Assembly (NCBI GenBank): GCA_030059675.1
Contig: JANVYQ010000004.1
Coordinates: 62,001-126,000, forward strand
Reading direction: 5' to 3'
DNA from: Candidatus Pelearchaeum maunauluense
GTDB taxonomy: Archaea; Thermoproteota; Nitrososphaeria_A; Caldarchaeales; Caldarchaeaceae
DNA length: 64,000 bases
Shown here: piece after piece, positions 24,901-33,691 of the stretch
Numbering within the stretch: the first letter of the stretch is position 1
Layout of the letters: every line of letters begins with the position of its first letter
Position numbers and translations under genes: made by a program
Notes under the pieces: model-generated
Database searches by the model: none
What the model was told of the DNA's origin: nothing
Seen by the model: only the letters and a program-made list of their open reading frames with translations

Positions 24901-25625
24901 GATAAGCTCTTCCGCACAACCTTACCATCTGCCGTTATCTCGCCAGCAGCTATCCTCGTGCTTGAGATAGGCTTACCATCCTCGGCTATTACTATGGGAC
25001 ATACAATAATCTCCAACCTCTGCAACCCCTTCTCCACCCGTTTAGAGTTTATCTCATATGCGCGGCCTACGGTGAAAGGGCTCACCACTATCGCCTCGGC
25101 TCCAGGCTCGCTGATAGAAGGACCATAGGGGTCGTTTATCTCAACAATCTTTGCACGAGTCATCCAGCCCCAGCGCTGTAGCTCCTTTTCCAACAGCTCC
25201 ATCCGCTGCTCATAACGCATGACCCCATGCTTCTTCTCCAACCGCTCTACCAGCGAATCGCTGGTTAAGCCTATTATGACGTTTTCAGCCTCTCTGAATG
25301 CCGTGAGGAGAAGCGCGAGGTGGCCATAGTGTATTCCGTCAAACGTCCCGCCTGTAACAGCTAGTTTAAAGCGAGGGCTACTCGGCGGTGGGTTGGAAAG
25401 CTCATCCATAACATCTTCAGGCGTCATCCTGGTTTCATGTAGTAAAACCATGGCTTCGCCGCGTGTTATGCCCAACTTTACGCAGAGCCCGTCAACCGTT
25501 ATGAACGGCTCTTCGCGTAGAATCTTCTCAAACATAAACGCCTTATGCGCGTGGTAGAGCGGGAGAGAATGGGCAGTCTCTACCAATATACTCCACAGCG
25601 GGTTTCTAAGGTAGTCGCGCGCCAA
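24897..25625 (-). CDS. coaD: phosphopantetheine adenylyltransferase (archaeal type) with N-terminal extension
   Basis: A 242-residue protein. Residues 87-240 are the nucleotidyltransferase: TGGTFDGIHYGH (91-102), GLTSDSLVERL and the late ISSTRI motif. This enzyme makes dephospho-CoA from phosphopantetheine. Usual archaeal relatives are about 150-160 residues; here an 85-residue N-terminal extension contains helices reminiscent of a small helix-turn-helix or helical bundle (ITVDGLCVKLGITRGEAMVLLHE). The extension is in frame with no better internal start, so I take it as real. Confidence 0.82.
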   Translation of the reverse strand: MARDYLRNPLWSILVETAHSLPLYHAHKAFMFEKILREEPFITVDGLCVKLGITRGEAMVLLHETRMTPEDVMDELSNPPPSSPRFKLAVTGGTFDGIHYGHLALLLTAFREAENVIIGLTSDSLVERLEKKHGVMRYEQRMELLEKELQRWGWMTRAKIVEINDPYGPSISEPGAEAIVVSPFTVGRAYEINSKRVEKGLQRLEIIVCPIVIAEDGKPISSTRIAAGEITADGKVVRKSLS

Positions 25626-25738
25626 TCCAGCGGTATGGCGCTAAAAGCAGGCTTTAACTCTACACATTATTAAGTAGTTCTTGTGAAAAACTTATATCAC
25701 CATCGTGGGATAGCTGGTGAAGAGCGGCGGAGAAGTGT

Positions 25739-26014
25739 ATGTCTGCGCTGGATGAACGGTTGAGGGAGGTGGAGGAACAGCTAAGCTACTGCGAGAGGCT
25801 AGTCTTGGCCGAGACGCGGCTCCAGCTGGCGGCGCTCTTGCTTGAGGAGCTGTTGGAGAAAGTGCAACAGATGCAAGAATCTGCTGGAGAGAACGACACA
25901 CATCTCCGCGCGCTCTCAGAGAAGATAAAGCTACTATACCACAGGGCGAAGGCCCTCCTCTCACTACAAGAGGGGTCTTCAAACAAAAGCATGTATAGAA
26001 CGTCAGAGGACTAA
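25739..26014 (+). CDS. small coiled-coil protein
   Basis: A 91-residue, highly charged, almost entirely helical protein with heptad spacing (LREVEEQLSYCERLVLAETR... LLLEELLEKVQQM... LRALSEKIKLLYHRAKALL). No recognised family. It is followed by tldD after about 30 bases and may share its transcript. A prefoldin-like or adaptor role is possible but not shown. Confidence 0.5.
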   Translation: MSALDERLREVEEQLSYCERLVLAETRLQLAALLLEELLEKVQQMQESAGENDTHLRALSEKIKLLYHRAKALLSLQEGSSNKSMYRTSED

Positions 26015-26047
26015 AATAAGTAAAACGGCAAACAAGGGTGGAGAGAT

Positions 26048-27484
26048 TTGGAGGATTTGTTATTACTGGCCGTTGATCATGCTCGTCGTTTAGGCGCTTC
26101 ATACAGCGAGGCAAGATATCAACGCGACATGATTGAGCGGACAGTGCTTAAGAATGGCGTTCCCGAAGTATCGGCAGATGAGATAAGCCGTGGAATAAGT
26201 GTGAGGGTAATAGTTGACGGGAGTCTGGGTTTTGCATCCACGAATGAGCTAACTAGACCAGCCGTAAGGAAGGCTGTTAGGGAAGCAATAACGACTGCGC
26301 GCGTAGCTTCTTCTCTGCTGAAGAGAAAGATAACGATGTCTGAGGAGAAGATGGAGAAGGCTAAGGTTGTGGTTAAGCCGCGTGTGGATTTCGCCAACGT
26401 TGACACAGAAGCACGGGTTAACTTGCTCAAAGAGTCTGACAGCATGGCCCTCGCTATAGCTGAGAAAAAGGATGTAAAACTTCCAGCGCGTCTTCTGGAG
26501 GTTGGTTCATGGAATACTGAGAAGCATATTATCAACAGCGATGGTGCGGATGTCTATAGCTACACACCGCGCGCCACGGTTGATTACTTCATAACGGTCT
26601 TCAACCAACAGCGTGGGACTGTTCAGCGGTTTGAAAATATGGGCGCCTCGCGGGGCTGGGAGGCTGTGGAGCGCTGGCTCCTCCCCGAGCATTTAGAGAG
26701 CGAGGTTGCTGCGCTTGCTGATGTTTTGCATAAAGCCGTAGAGCCTCCTAAGGAGGAGATAGACCTGCTCCTAGGACCAGAGATAGTCGGGTTGGTTTGC
26801 CACGAGTCCGCTGGCCACCCAGGCGAGGCTGATAGAATGCTGGGGAGGGAAGCGGCACAGGCAGGCGAGACATACATCAAACGCGAGTTGCTGGGGACTA
26901 GGATAGGCTCGGAGCATGTTACGATTGTTGACGACCCAACAATACCCCACTCATTTGGATACTACTTGTATGATGAGGAAGGTGTAAAGGCCAGGGAGAG
27001 GGTGTTAATAGACAAGGGGGTTCTCAGGGAGCTTCTACATAACCGCGAGACCGCACCACTTTTTGATACCAGCAGCAACGCCGCTGCTCGCGCAAACGAG
27101 TTTGACCGCGAGCCCATAGTGAGGATGGCTAATACATACATGAAGCCAGGAGAACATACTGTTGAAGAGTTAATGGAAGAGGTTAGGGATGGTATTTACG
27201 TCAAGTCATATCAGGAGTGGAATATAGATGATAAGCGTTGGAACCAGCGCTACGTCGGTGTGGTTGCCACACGGATAAAGGATGGCGAGGAAGTAGGCCT
27301 GGTTAGGAATCCAGTTATAGACCTGACCACACGAGGGCTATACTCCTCAATAACAGCCGTTGCCAACGACCTAAAATTCTCCGCAGGCTACTGCGGTAAA
27401 GGCGACCCGATGCAGGGTATTCCTGTCTGGTTCGGAGGGCCCACCGTACTGCTAAAAAATGTGAGAGTGGGTTTCAGGCCCTAG
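26048..27484 (+). CDS. tldD: TldD-family metalloprotease
   Basis: A 478-residue protein with the TldD signature: VCHESAGHPGEADRM near residue 255 is the zinc motif (HExxxH), followed by the C-terminal barrel with NAAARANEFDREPIVRMANTYMKPG and the LVRNPVIDLTT region. TldD forms heterodimers with TldE/PmbA and degrades unfolded peptides or processes small peptides. No pmbA partner lies beside it, which is unusual because the two are often adjacent in archaea. Starts at TTG after GGAGAGA. Confidence 0.88.
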   Translation: MEDLLLLAVDHARRLGASYSEARYQRDMIERTVLKNGVPEVSADEISRGISVRVIVDGSLGFASTNELTRPAVRKAVREAITTARVASSLLKRKITMSEEKMEKAKVVVKPRVDFANVDTEARVNLLKESDSMALAIAEKKDVKLPARLLEVGSWNTEKHIINSDGADVYSYTPRATVDYFITVFNQQRGTVQRFENMGASRGWEAVERWLLPEHLESEVAALADVLHKAVEPPKEEIDLLLGPEIVGLVCHESAGHPGEADRMLGREAAQAGETYIKRELLGTRIGSEHVTIVDDPTIPHSFGYYLYDEEGVKARERVLIDKGVLRELLHNRETAPLFDTSSNAAARANEFDREPIVRMANTYMKPGEHTVEELMEEVRDGIYVKSYQEWNIDDKRWNQRYVGVVATRIKDGEEVGLVRNPVIDLTTRGLYSSITAVANDLKFSAGYCGKGDPMQGIPVWFGGPTVLLKNVRVGFRP

Positions 27485-27500
27485 AAGACTCTCTAAGGGC

Positions 27501-27722
27501 TTATACCTTTCTTATCTTCTCTCCTGTTGCTGGGTTTATCCTGTTTCCTTCCTGGTCGTAGGCGTATAATGCGTCGTCGGCCTCGTCGCGTGTTTTTGCG
27601 TGGCTCCCGTCGCAGAAGGGGTACTTCTGGCTTAGACCGCACATGCATATGGCCACGGTGTCGCCCTTAGGCGTGTTGAAGACATGCGGACTCTTAGCTG
27701 TGTGTATGATTATCCGCGCCAT
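27501..27722 (-). CDS. CDGSH iron-sulfur domain protein
   Basis: A 73-residue protein with the [2Fe-2S] ligand motif CMCGLSQKYPFCDGSH (three Cys and one His), the mitoNEET-type signature. The rest is short and soluble. Small archaeal CDGSH proteins are thought to carry electrons or clusters; partner unknown. The second half (DALYAYDQEGNRINP) is polar and extended. Confidence 0.85.
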   Translation of the reverse strand: MARIIIHTAKSPHVFNTPKGDTVAICMCGLSQKYPFCDGSHAKTRDEADDALYAYDQEGNRINPATGEKIRKV

Positions 27723-27898
27723 CTACGACCACCAATCAAGCCCAACTCCAACCAATATTTATCATAATTCCTTCTACCGCGACACTATGTGGCGTTGATG
27801 CAACCTACGTACTCGCTTGGTAAAGGCATATATGCTGAGCCGTAATATGATATTTGGGCATAATTATAGCGAGGAGTGGCGAAGAGGAGGTGCTGAAC

Positions 27899-28276
27899 AT
27901 GGTTGATGAGGACCTAGAGCTTAAGCGGCTTCAGCTCCGTAGGCTGCGTAAGCTTGCTGCGATGGCTATGGCTGAGGAGCAGAAAGAGACGCGTAGTGAG
28001 CGCTCTCCCCTTGAGCGGCTCAGGCCGTATCTTGGTGAGCGTGCTGAGGAGGTTTTAGAAGCCGCCTCAAGCCAATACCCGCGCGAGACTGAAGAGATAG
28101 TGAGACAGCTCGCAGACCTGGCCGAGGCGGGCCGTATAAGGAAAAAGATAGACGGTGGCCAGCTATATGCGCTCTTCAGAAACTTGGGGCTGAGGGTAAA
28201 GCTTGACACGAAGGTAGTTTATCTAAAACGCGGTGAGGAGAAGAGTTTAAGCGACCTCATAAAGAAGGGCATATAG
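27899..28276 (+). CDS. PDCD5/TFAR19-family DNA-binding protein
   Basis: A 125-residue protein with the archaeal PDCD5 pattern: charged N-terminal helix (ELKRLQLRRLRKLAAMAMAEEQ), then RPYLGERAEEVLEAASSQYPRETEEIVRQLADLAEAGRI and the end KIDGGQLYALFRNLGLRVKL. Members bind DNA or chaperonin. The ATG was chosen over an upstream reading because GAGGAGGTG lies seven bases before it. The arsenate reductase-like gene follows after one base. Confidence 0.85.
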   Translation: MVDEDLELKRLQLRRLRKLAAMAMAEEQKETRSERSPLERLRPYLGERAEEVLEAASSQYPRETEEIVRQLADLAEAGRIRKKIDGGQLYALFRNLGLRVKLDTKVVYLKRGEEKSLSDLIKKGI

Positions 28277-28277
28277 G

Positions 28278-28631
28278 ATGAGAGTAGCCTTCTACTGGAA
28301 GCCAACATGCGCCACTTGCAGGCGTGTAAAGAAGGAATTGCAACAAGCAGGTATTGAGCTTGAGCTGGTAGAATTGTTCAAACAACCCCCACCGCGCGAT
28401 GTTTTACGTAAGTTGATAGAGAGATATGGTGTAGATGGAATATTACGGAAAAATAGTAGAGACTACAAAAGACTTGGTCTCAGAAACAGGAAACTATCAC
28501 CAGACGAGGCTGTAGAGCTTCTCCTCGCAAACCCAGACTTGATTAAACGTCCAGTGGTCAAGGCCAGCTCGCTCATCTTCGCGGGACGGGATGAAGAAGC
28601 GTTGAAAATCCTTAAAAGACAAACAAAATAA
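28278..28631 (+). CDS. ArsC/Spx-family thioredoxin-fold protein
   Basis: A 117-residue protein starting one base after the PDCD5 stop. FYWKPTCATCRRVKKEL holds the CxxC active site of the ArsC/Spx family, and the KRPVVK segment near residue 92 matches the conserved RP motif. The family includes arsenate reductases and redox regulators; no arsenic genes are nearby, so a redox role is as likely. Confidence 0.75.
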   Translation: MRVAFYWKPTCATCRRVKKELQQAGIELELVELFKQPPPRDVLRKLIERYGVDGILRKNSRDYKRLGLRNRKLSPDEAVELLLANPDLIKRPVVKASSLIFAGRDEEALKILKRQTK

Positions 28632-28711
28632 GACATTTAGCCCGTCGTGAAAAGTAAGATATAATAGGTATGTATTAGCGCGGCGCTCTGGTCCGCGCGG
28701 GGTTGGTGAAT

Positions 28712-29131
28712 ATGTCCGAGACTTTTGAAGTTCCCGACGACTTGCTATACACAAAAGACCATGAATGGGTGCGTATAGAGAAGAAGATTGGTGTCGTCGG
28801 GATAACTGATTATGCGCAGAAGAAGCTTAGGGAGGTAATATATGTGGAGCTCCCTAACGTTAATACGCTGGTAAAGCAGAAGGAGACGTTAGCCACGGTA
28901 GAGTCTGTTAAGGCTACGTCAGACATTTATGCTCCTCTTTCAGGCAGGATTACCGAGGTTAACGTTAAGCTGGTTGATACTCCAGAGCTGATTAATGACT
29001 CGCCATACGAGGAGGGTTGGATAGCCAAGATAGAGATAACCGACCAATCAGAGCTGGATAAGCTGATGGACGCCGACGAATACCGCCGCTATATAGAAGC
29101 CCTAGAGGAGGAAGCTGGAGAAGGAGACTAG
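28712..29131 (+). CDS. gcvH: glycine cleavage system H-like lipoyl protein
   Basis: A 139-residue lipoyl-domain protein: YTKDHEWVRIEKKIGVVGITDYAQ at the start and ATVESVKATSDIYAPLSG, whose Lys in ESVKATSD is the lipoylation site, then INDSPYEEGWIAKIE. H protein shuttles the aminomethyl group in glycine cleavage. No P, T or L protein gene is in the window, so it is either separated from them or serves another lipoyl pathway. ATG preferred over nearby TTG and GTG. Confidence 0.88.
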   Translation: MSETFEVPDDLLYTKDHEWVRIEKKIGVVGITDYAQKKLREVIYVELPNVNTLVKQKETLATVESVKATSDIYAPLSGRITEVNVKLVDTPELINDSPYEEGWIAKIEITDQSELDKLMDADEYRRYIEALEEEAGEGD

Positions 29132-29188
29132 CGAAGAGGGCATATACTTATCTTATCCCACTACAAGCCTAGAAGGGTAGAACAGACC

Positions 29189-29539
29189 TTGGTATTGGTT
29201 AAGGTTCAACGAGTAAGCAGCTATACAGACCCAGAGACCTCTAGGCCTGGCAAAGTGATTGAGCTGGTGGAAGTTCGTAGCAGGGGAAGCGTTGTAGTAG
29301 GTGGGCAGAGTGAAGAGTCTATGATGATACAGCGGATGTTGCAGACCGCTCTTATGCAGATGCAGTCTCTCGGATTGGTCCCGCCTATAAGGGAGATGTC
29401 GTTTCCCAAACTAATCCTCTACCTAACCGAAGAGGAATACGACTTGCTCAACGTTAAGCTTGAGGTTAACGAGGTATATGAGCTAACGTTTAAGGACGGC
29501 TCAATAAGCTTCAAACGGCCTGAACGGCTAGGCTACTAG
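29189..29539 (+). CDS. small conserved protein, possible arcadin-1 relative
   Basis: A 116-residue beta-rich protein: VKVQRVSSYTDPETSRPGKVIELVEVRSRGS, a middle helix (MMIQRMLQTALMQMQSLG) and LILYLTEEEYDLLNVKLEVNEVYEL (shown in part) at the end. The layout resembles my memory of arcadin-1 family proteins of crenarchaea and thaumarchaea, which accompany crenactin. It is 16 kb from the crenactin gene and not in its operon. The assignment is tentative; otherwise it is an unknown conserved archaeal protein. Starts at TTG. Confidence 0.4.
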   Translation: MVLVKVQRVSSYTDPETSRPGKVIELVEVRSRGSVVVGGQSEESMMIQRMLQTALMQMQSLGLVPPIREMSFPKLILYLTEEEYDLLNVKLEVNEVYELTFKDGSISFKRPERLGY

Positions 29540-29554
29540 TGGTTTAGGGGGTAT

Positions 29555-30178
29555 TCAGCTGTTGGAGAGGCAGCGTAGAGCGTAGGCTATCCTCTGGACT
29601 ACTGTTATGAACGCCAGTATCGAGACCGCTACCACGGACAGCGCCAGAGCCTGCTGCCAGATTGGTGTTAATAGGGTTGCTATTATGAAGATTATGATGC
29701 GCACCCACCTCTCACCCAAGCCTACGCCAGCCATGGCCACGCCTAGAGCTTCGCCGCGCGCACGTATGTAGCTCACTAACATGGCCAGTGCCAACATTAC
29801 CAGAACTAGGATGGGCTCAACCAAGCCTGTGAGAGCTATGCCTAGCGCTATGAGTGTGTCGGATACTCTGTCGGTTGTCGAGTCGATTAGCGCGCCTGCC
29901 TTTGTGGCTCTGCCCTGCCTCCTCGCGACGGCGCCGTCAAGCCCATCAAGAAGGCTACCAACAATCAGCGCAACTCCAGCGTAGATGGCGTAGAAAGCTC
30001 CCTGATATTTGATAAGCATGTAGAGATAGGTAGCTAGCGCCGTTAGGAGTAGCCCTCCCAAGGTTAAGATATGCGGACTAACTCCAGAAGAAGCCAAGAA
30101 ATCAGCCATACGGCCGAAGCTCCTCTCAAACAACCTACGTCCAACATCCGTTAGGGAGCCGCTGAACCGAGTAGCCAT
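29555..30178 (-). CDS. CDP-alcohol phosphatidyltransferase (archaetidylinositol phosphate synthase-like)
   Basis: About 207 residues with roughly six membrane helices. The catalytic motif reads DGLDGAVARRQGR...GALIDSTTDR (DxxDGxxAR...GxxxDxxxD) near residues 78-102. Later YIRARGEALG and VGLGERWVR match archaeal enzymes that join CDP-archaeol to inositol phosphate. The ATG giving MATRFSGSL was chosen because a TATA-like TTATACTTATATGAA lies about 30 bases upstream, so the message would be nearly leaderless; a longer reading adds ten residues. Confidence 0.82.
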   Translation of the reverse strand: MATRFSGSLTDVGRRLFERSFGRMADFLASSGVSPHILTLGGLLLTALATYLYMLIKYQGAFYAIYAGVALIVGSLLDGLDGAVARRQGRATKAGALIDSTTDRVSDTLIALGIALTGLVEPILVLVMLALAMLVSYIRARGEALGVAMAGVGLGERWVRIIIFIIATLLTPIWQQALALSVVAVSILAFITVVQRIAYALRCLSNS

Positions 30179-30259
30179 AGGCAAGCCGAAGAATGTCAGC
30201 GAATTCATATAAGTATAACGTCATTCATGAAGGCTTGTCGAGGAGAGGGCGAGCTGGGC

Positions 30260-30466
30260 TTGGGTAAGGTTGCGAAAGGTGTTTCATGCAGCGTTCAGGG
30301 ATGTTCTGATAAGGCTGTAGTATCGCTAGCCTCAGCCAACGTAGCGAAATACCTGAGCGTCAGCAAGAGCGAGAAGAAAGCCTATCTTTGCAGGGAGCAT
30401 TACAAGCAGTATAAGAAGATGAGCAAGCATGAGCGAGAGCTGGAGAGAGCTAGGTTCCGCCTATAA
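30260..30466 (+). CDS. small zinc-binding protein
   Basis: About 68 residues. CSVQGCSDKAVVSL and AYLCREHYKQYKK supply a C-x4-C...C-x2-H set of zinc ligands, followed by a basic helix (KKMSKHERELERARFRL). Archaeal small zinc proteins of this kind are of unknown function. The start is uncertain: TTG at this position fits the TATA-like region about 45 bases upstream, while an ATG 33 bases earlier would add 11 residues. Confidence 0.55.
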   Translation: MGKVAKGVSCSVQGCSDKAVVSLASANVAKYLSVSKSEKKAYLCREHYKQYKKMSKHERELERARFRL

Positions 30467-30519
30467 ATTCCATCCTTGAATAGTGCATGGCTAGCTGAAG
30501 GAGGGGAAGGAGTGAGGCC

Positions 30520-32349
30520 TTGCGGCTGCTGGAGTTTCATGTGGATTTCATAGAGTATGAGCCTGTAAGGAAGGAGATTGAGCTGGCTGAGGAGGCTGAG
30601 AAAAAACCTTACCGCGTTGATGATGCTCTTGTGATGTTCGTCAGCGTTGAGCCTGATGATGACGAGTCTGTGGTTGAAGCGGCGGTTGTGGATGCCTATG
30701 AATATATGAGCCGCCTCAAGGTGCAGCGCCTAGTAATCTACCCCTTCGCCCACCTGAGCAGCACTCTAGCCAGACCAAAACACGCTCTAGAGCTTCTGAG
30801 ATTAATGGAAGATAAGGCACGGGAGAGGGGTATAGAAGTTATCAGAACACCATTCGGCTGGAATAAAGCTCTACGCCTCAGCGTTAAGGGACACCCACTA
30901 GCGGAGCGCTCGCGAAGCTTCACAAAGCAACACCAGGAACAAAAACCAACAACACTAACAAAGACATACTACATACTCGCAACGGATGGAAAGCTCTACA
31001 AACCAGAAGAATACACTTGGAGTGAGGGAGGAGAAGCATTTAGAAATATGGTTGAGAAAGAAGCCCTCGGAAGAGAATCCCCAGCTACGGGACAGCCAGA
31101 ATACATCAAGATACTCAAACGCTTCGGCATAGATTGGGAGGAGATGTCAGACCTGGGACATATGCGCTACGGGCCGGAGGGGACTATAATCTTCGACCTG
31201 CTGGTAGCTTATGCGGAGCAGGTAGCCCGCGAGGTTGGAATTCCCGTCTATAGCATTAAGGGGACTAACATGTTCAGCCTAGAGAGCAAGCCCATACGCG
31301 AGCATGCTGGGCTGTTCGGCCAGCGGATGTATAAGGTTGATGTAGAGGGGCGGAGCTATGTCATGCGCTTCGCGGCATGCTTCCAGCAGTTCGCACTAGC
31401 CAAGGACTGGGTGATAAGCTACCGCCACCTACCCTTCGGCGAGTTTGAGGTAGCAGACAGCTACAGGCTAGAGCAGTCAGGAGAGCTAGTCCTAGGATTC
31501 AGGCTCAGAAGAATGAGCATGCCAGACTTTCACATCTTCTGCAAAGACATAGAAGAAGCCAAGCAGGTATTCAAGAAAGTTCATTCAAAAATATATGAGG
31601 AGATAGAGAAAATCGGCCGCGACTATGTCTCGCTTTATAACCTCACATCGCGGAAATTCTTTGAGGAGAACCGCGATTTCTTCATGGATTTGGTGAAGCG
31701 GGAGCGGAAGCCTGTGCTACTCGCCTTTTATCCTGAGGACAGCAACTACTACTGGGTTCTGAACATAGAGTACCATATCATAGACAAGATGGGCAGGCCA
31801 CGCGAGATAGGGACCGTGCAGATTGACATCGGCAACGCAGAGCGCTTCAACATACGCTATGTTGATAGAGACGGCTCACACCGCTATCCAGTCATACTGC
31901 ATACAGCAATACTCGGAACGATAGAGCGCTGGCTATACACGCTAGTAGATACGGCGCTGCAGCGAGAGCCGCATATGTTGCCTACGTGGATATGCCCTAT
32001 ACAGGCCAGGGTAATCCCCGTTAATGACAGGTATTTTAAGAAGGCGGTGGCATTGGCCGAGAAGCTGGCTAAGAATAACATAAGGGCAGATGTGGATGAT
32101 CGCGACGACACGCTTGACAGGAAGATTCGCGACGCTGAGGTCATGTGGATACCCTATATAATAATCATAGGAAAGAAGGAAGCAAGCTCTGGAAAGCTCT
32201 CGGTAAGAATCAGAAGCACCAGGGAGATTAAGCAGATGACGCTTAACACGCTTATAAAGCGTATAACAGGCGAGACACGCGGCTATCCTTGGAAACCTCT
32301 AACCCTACCCATGCTGGTCTCCCAGAGGCCAGTATACGCCAGCAGGTAG
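30520..32349 (+). CDS. thrS: threonyl-tRNA synthetase, archaeal type with its own editing domain
   Basis: A 609-residue class II synthetase. Residues 1-140 are the archaeal D-Tyr-deacylase-like editing domain (LEFHVDFIEYEP, VYPFAHLSS-like VIYPFAHLSSTLARP). The catalytic core follows, with GTNMFSLESKPIREHAG-type core, RFAACFQQFALAKDW and FRLRRMSMPDFHIF, then the C-terminal anticodon domain (PTWICPIQARVIPV). Some crenarchaea split editing and catalysis into two genes; here they are fused. Starts at TTG with GGAGG-like sequence upstream. Confidence 0.93.
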   Translation: MRLLEFHVDFIEYEPVRKEIELAEEAEKKPYRVDDALVMFVSVEPDDDESVVEAAVVDAYEYMSRLKVQRLVIYPFAHLSSTLARPKHALELLRLMEDKARERGIEVIRTPFGWNKALRLSVKGHPLAERSRSFTKQHQEQKPTTLTKTYYILATDGKLYKPEEYTWSEGGEAFRNMVEKEALGRESPATGQPEYIKILKRFGIDWEEMSDLGHMRYGPEGTIIFDLLVAYAEQVAREVGIPVYSIKGTNMFSLESKPIREHAGLFGQRMYKVDVEGRSYVMRFAACFQQFALAKDWVISYRHLPFGEFEVADSYRLEQSGELVLGFRLRRMSMPDFHIFCKDIEEAKQVFKKVHSKIYEEIEKIGRDYVSLYNLTSRKFFEENRDFFMDLVKRERKPVLLAFYPEDSNYYWVLNIEYHIIDKMGRPREIGTVQIDIGNAERFNIRYVDRDGSHRYPVILHTAILGTIERWLYTLVDTALQREPHMLPTWICPIQARVIPVNDRYFKKAVALAEKLAKNNIRADVDDRDDTLDRKIRDAEVMWIPYIIIIGKKEASSGKLSVRIRSTREIKQMTLNTLIKRITGETRGYPWKPLTLPMLVSQRPVYASR

Positions 32350-32405
32350 TTCAATTATTGTTGTTGCGATAGCTTAAATACGCCAGGCCTGGGTATAGAG
32401 CTAGG

Positions 32406-33644
32406 ATGGAAGGTCAGGCCTCGCTGGACGTGCAGAAGATAAGGGAGGACTTCCCAATCTTCAGCCGCGCTCCACGCGGCAAACCACTAGTTTATCTAGA
32501 CTCAGCCGCAACTAGTCAGAAGCCTAGACAAGTGATAGAAGCAGTAAAACGCTTCTACGAGGAGTACAACTCCAACGTCCATCGCGGGATATACTCCATA
32601 AGCATAGAAGCGACCGAAGCGTATGAAGAGGCTAGGCGCGGAATAGCGCGTTTCATAAACGCGAAGAGTTATCGCGAGATAGTCTTTGTTAGGGGAACCA
32701 CCGAAGCCCTAAACCTAGTGGCATACGCATGGGCTTTGAGGAAGCTAAAGAAAGGTGATAAAATACTCCTAACAGAGATGGAGCATCACAGCAACATCGT
32801 CCCATGGCAGTTGGTAGCGCGTGAGAAGGGTCTGAAGCTTGAGTATATCCCCATACGCGATGATGGGACGCTAGATACATCAAAGCTGGATAGTTATCAC
32901 GACTTTAGGATATTCAGTTTCGTGTATAGCTCAAATGTTTTAGGAACCATCAACGATGTTAAACAGCTTGTAAGCTTCGCACACAGTCATGGTGCTTTAG
33001 CTGTTATAGACGCTGCTCAGGCCGCGCCCCATATGCGAATAGATGTGCAGGAGCTGGACTGTGATTTCCTGGCATTCAGCGGACATAAGATGCTGGGACC
33101 AACTGGGATAGGTGTTCTCTACGCAAAGCGGGAGTTGCTGGAGGAGATGGAGCCCTTCATGGGTGGTGGCGAGATGATACGCGAGGTGTATCTACACGAG
33201 TCGCGCTGGAATGAAGTTCCATGGAAGTTTGAGGCTGGAACTCCCAATATAGCTGGCGCAATAGGCCTTAAAGCCGCGGTTGACTATCTGGAGGGCATAG
33301 GTATGGATAATGTGCGCATGCATGAGATAAGCCTCACACGCTACGCTACCGAGCTGCTTGGGGAGATTCCAGGAATGAGGATATACGGGCCCCTAAGCCC
33401 TGAGAAGCGAAGCGGGCTTCTCGCATTCACCTTGGGAGACATACACGCACATGACTTGGCTACTTTTCTGGACGAGGAGGGAATATGCGTTAGAGCGGGT
33501 CATCACTGCGCCATGCCCATACACGCACGCCTAGGGGTTCCAGCAACCACGCGCGCCAGCTTCTACGTATATAATACCCACGAGGATATTGAGCGCCTGG
33601 CCGAAGCTTTGAAGAAGGCGGCCCAACTATTCAAGATAGTATAA
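32406..33644 (+). CDS. sufS: SufS-type cysteine desulfurase
   Basis: A 412-residue PLP enzyme. YLDSAATSQKPRQVIEAV and NVHRGIY open the fold, FSGHKMLGPTGIG contains the PLP lysine (in GHK), and CVRAGHHCAMP holds the catalytic Cys in the SufS (group II) context. It releases sulfur from cysteine for Fe-S cluster assembly. The scaffold genes sufB/C/D are not in the window. Followed by the beta-oxidation fusion gene after a short gap. Confidence 0.9.
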   Translation: MEGQASLDVQKIREDFPIFSRAPRGKPLVYLDSAATSQKPRQVIEAVKRFYEEYNSNVHRGIYSISIEATEAYEEARRGIARFINAKSYREIVFVRGTTEALNLVAYAWALRKLKKGDKILLTEMEHHSNIVPWQLVAREKGLKLEYIPIRDDGTLDTSKLDSYHDFRIFSFVYSSNVLGTINDVKQLVSFAHSHGALAVIDAAQAAPHMRIDVQELDCDFLAFSGHKMLGPTGIGVLYAKRELLEEMEPFMGGGEMIREVYLHESRWNEVPWKFEAGTPNIAGAIGLKAAVDYLEGIGMDNVRMHEISLTRYATELLGEIPGMRIYGPLSPEKRSGLLAFTLGDIHAHDLATFLDEEGICVRAGHHCAMPIHARLGVPATTRASFYVYNTHEDIERLAEALKKAAQLFKIV

Positions 33645-33691
33645 TTTATAAAACAACATAACGTCATCCGCGTGAACGGAGGTAGCGGTTA

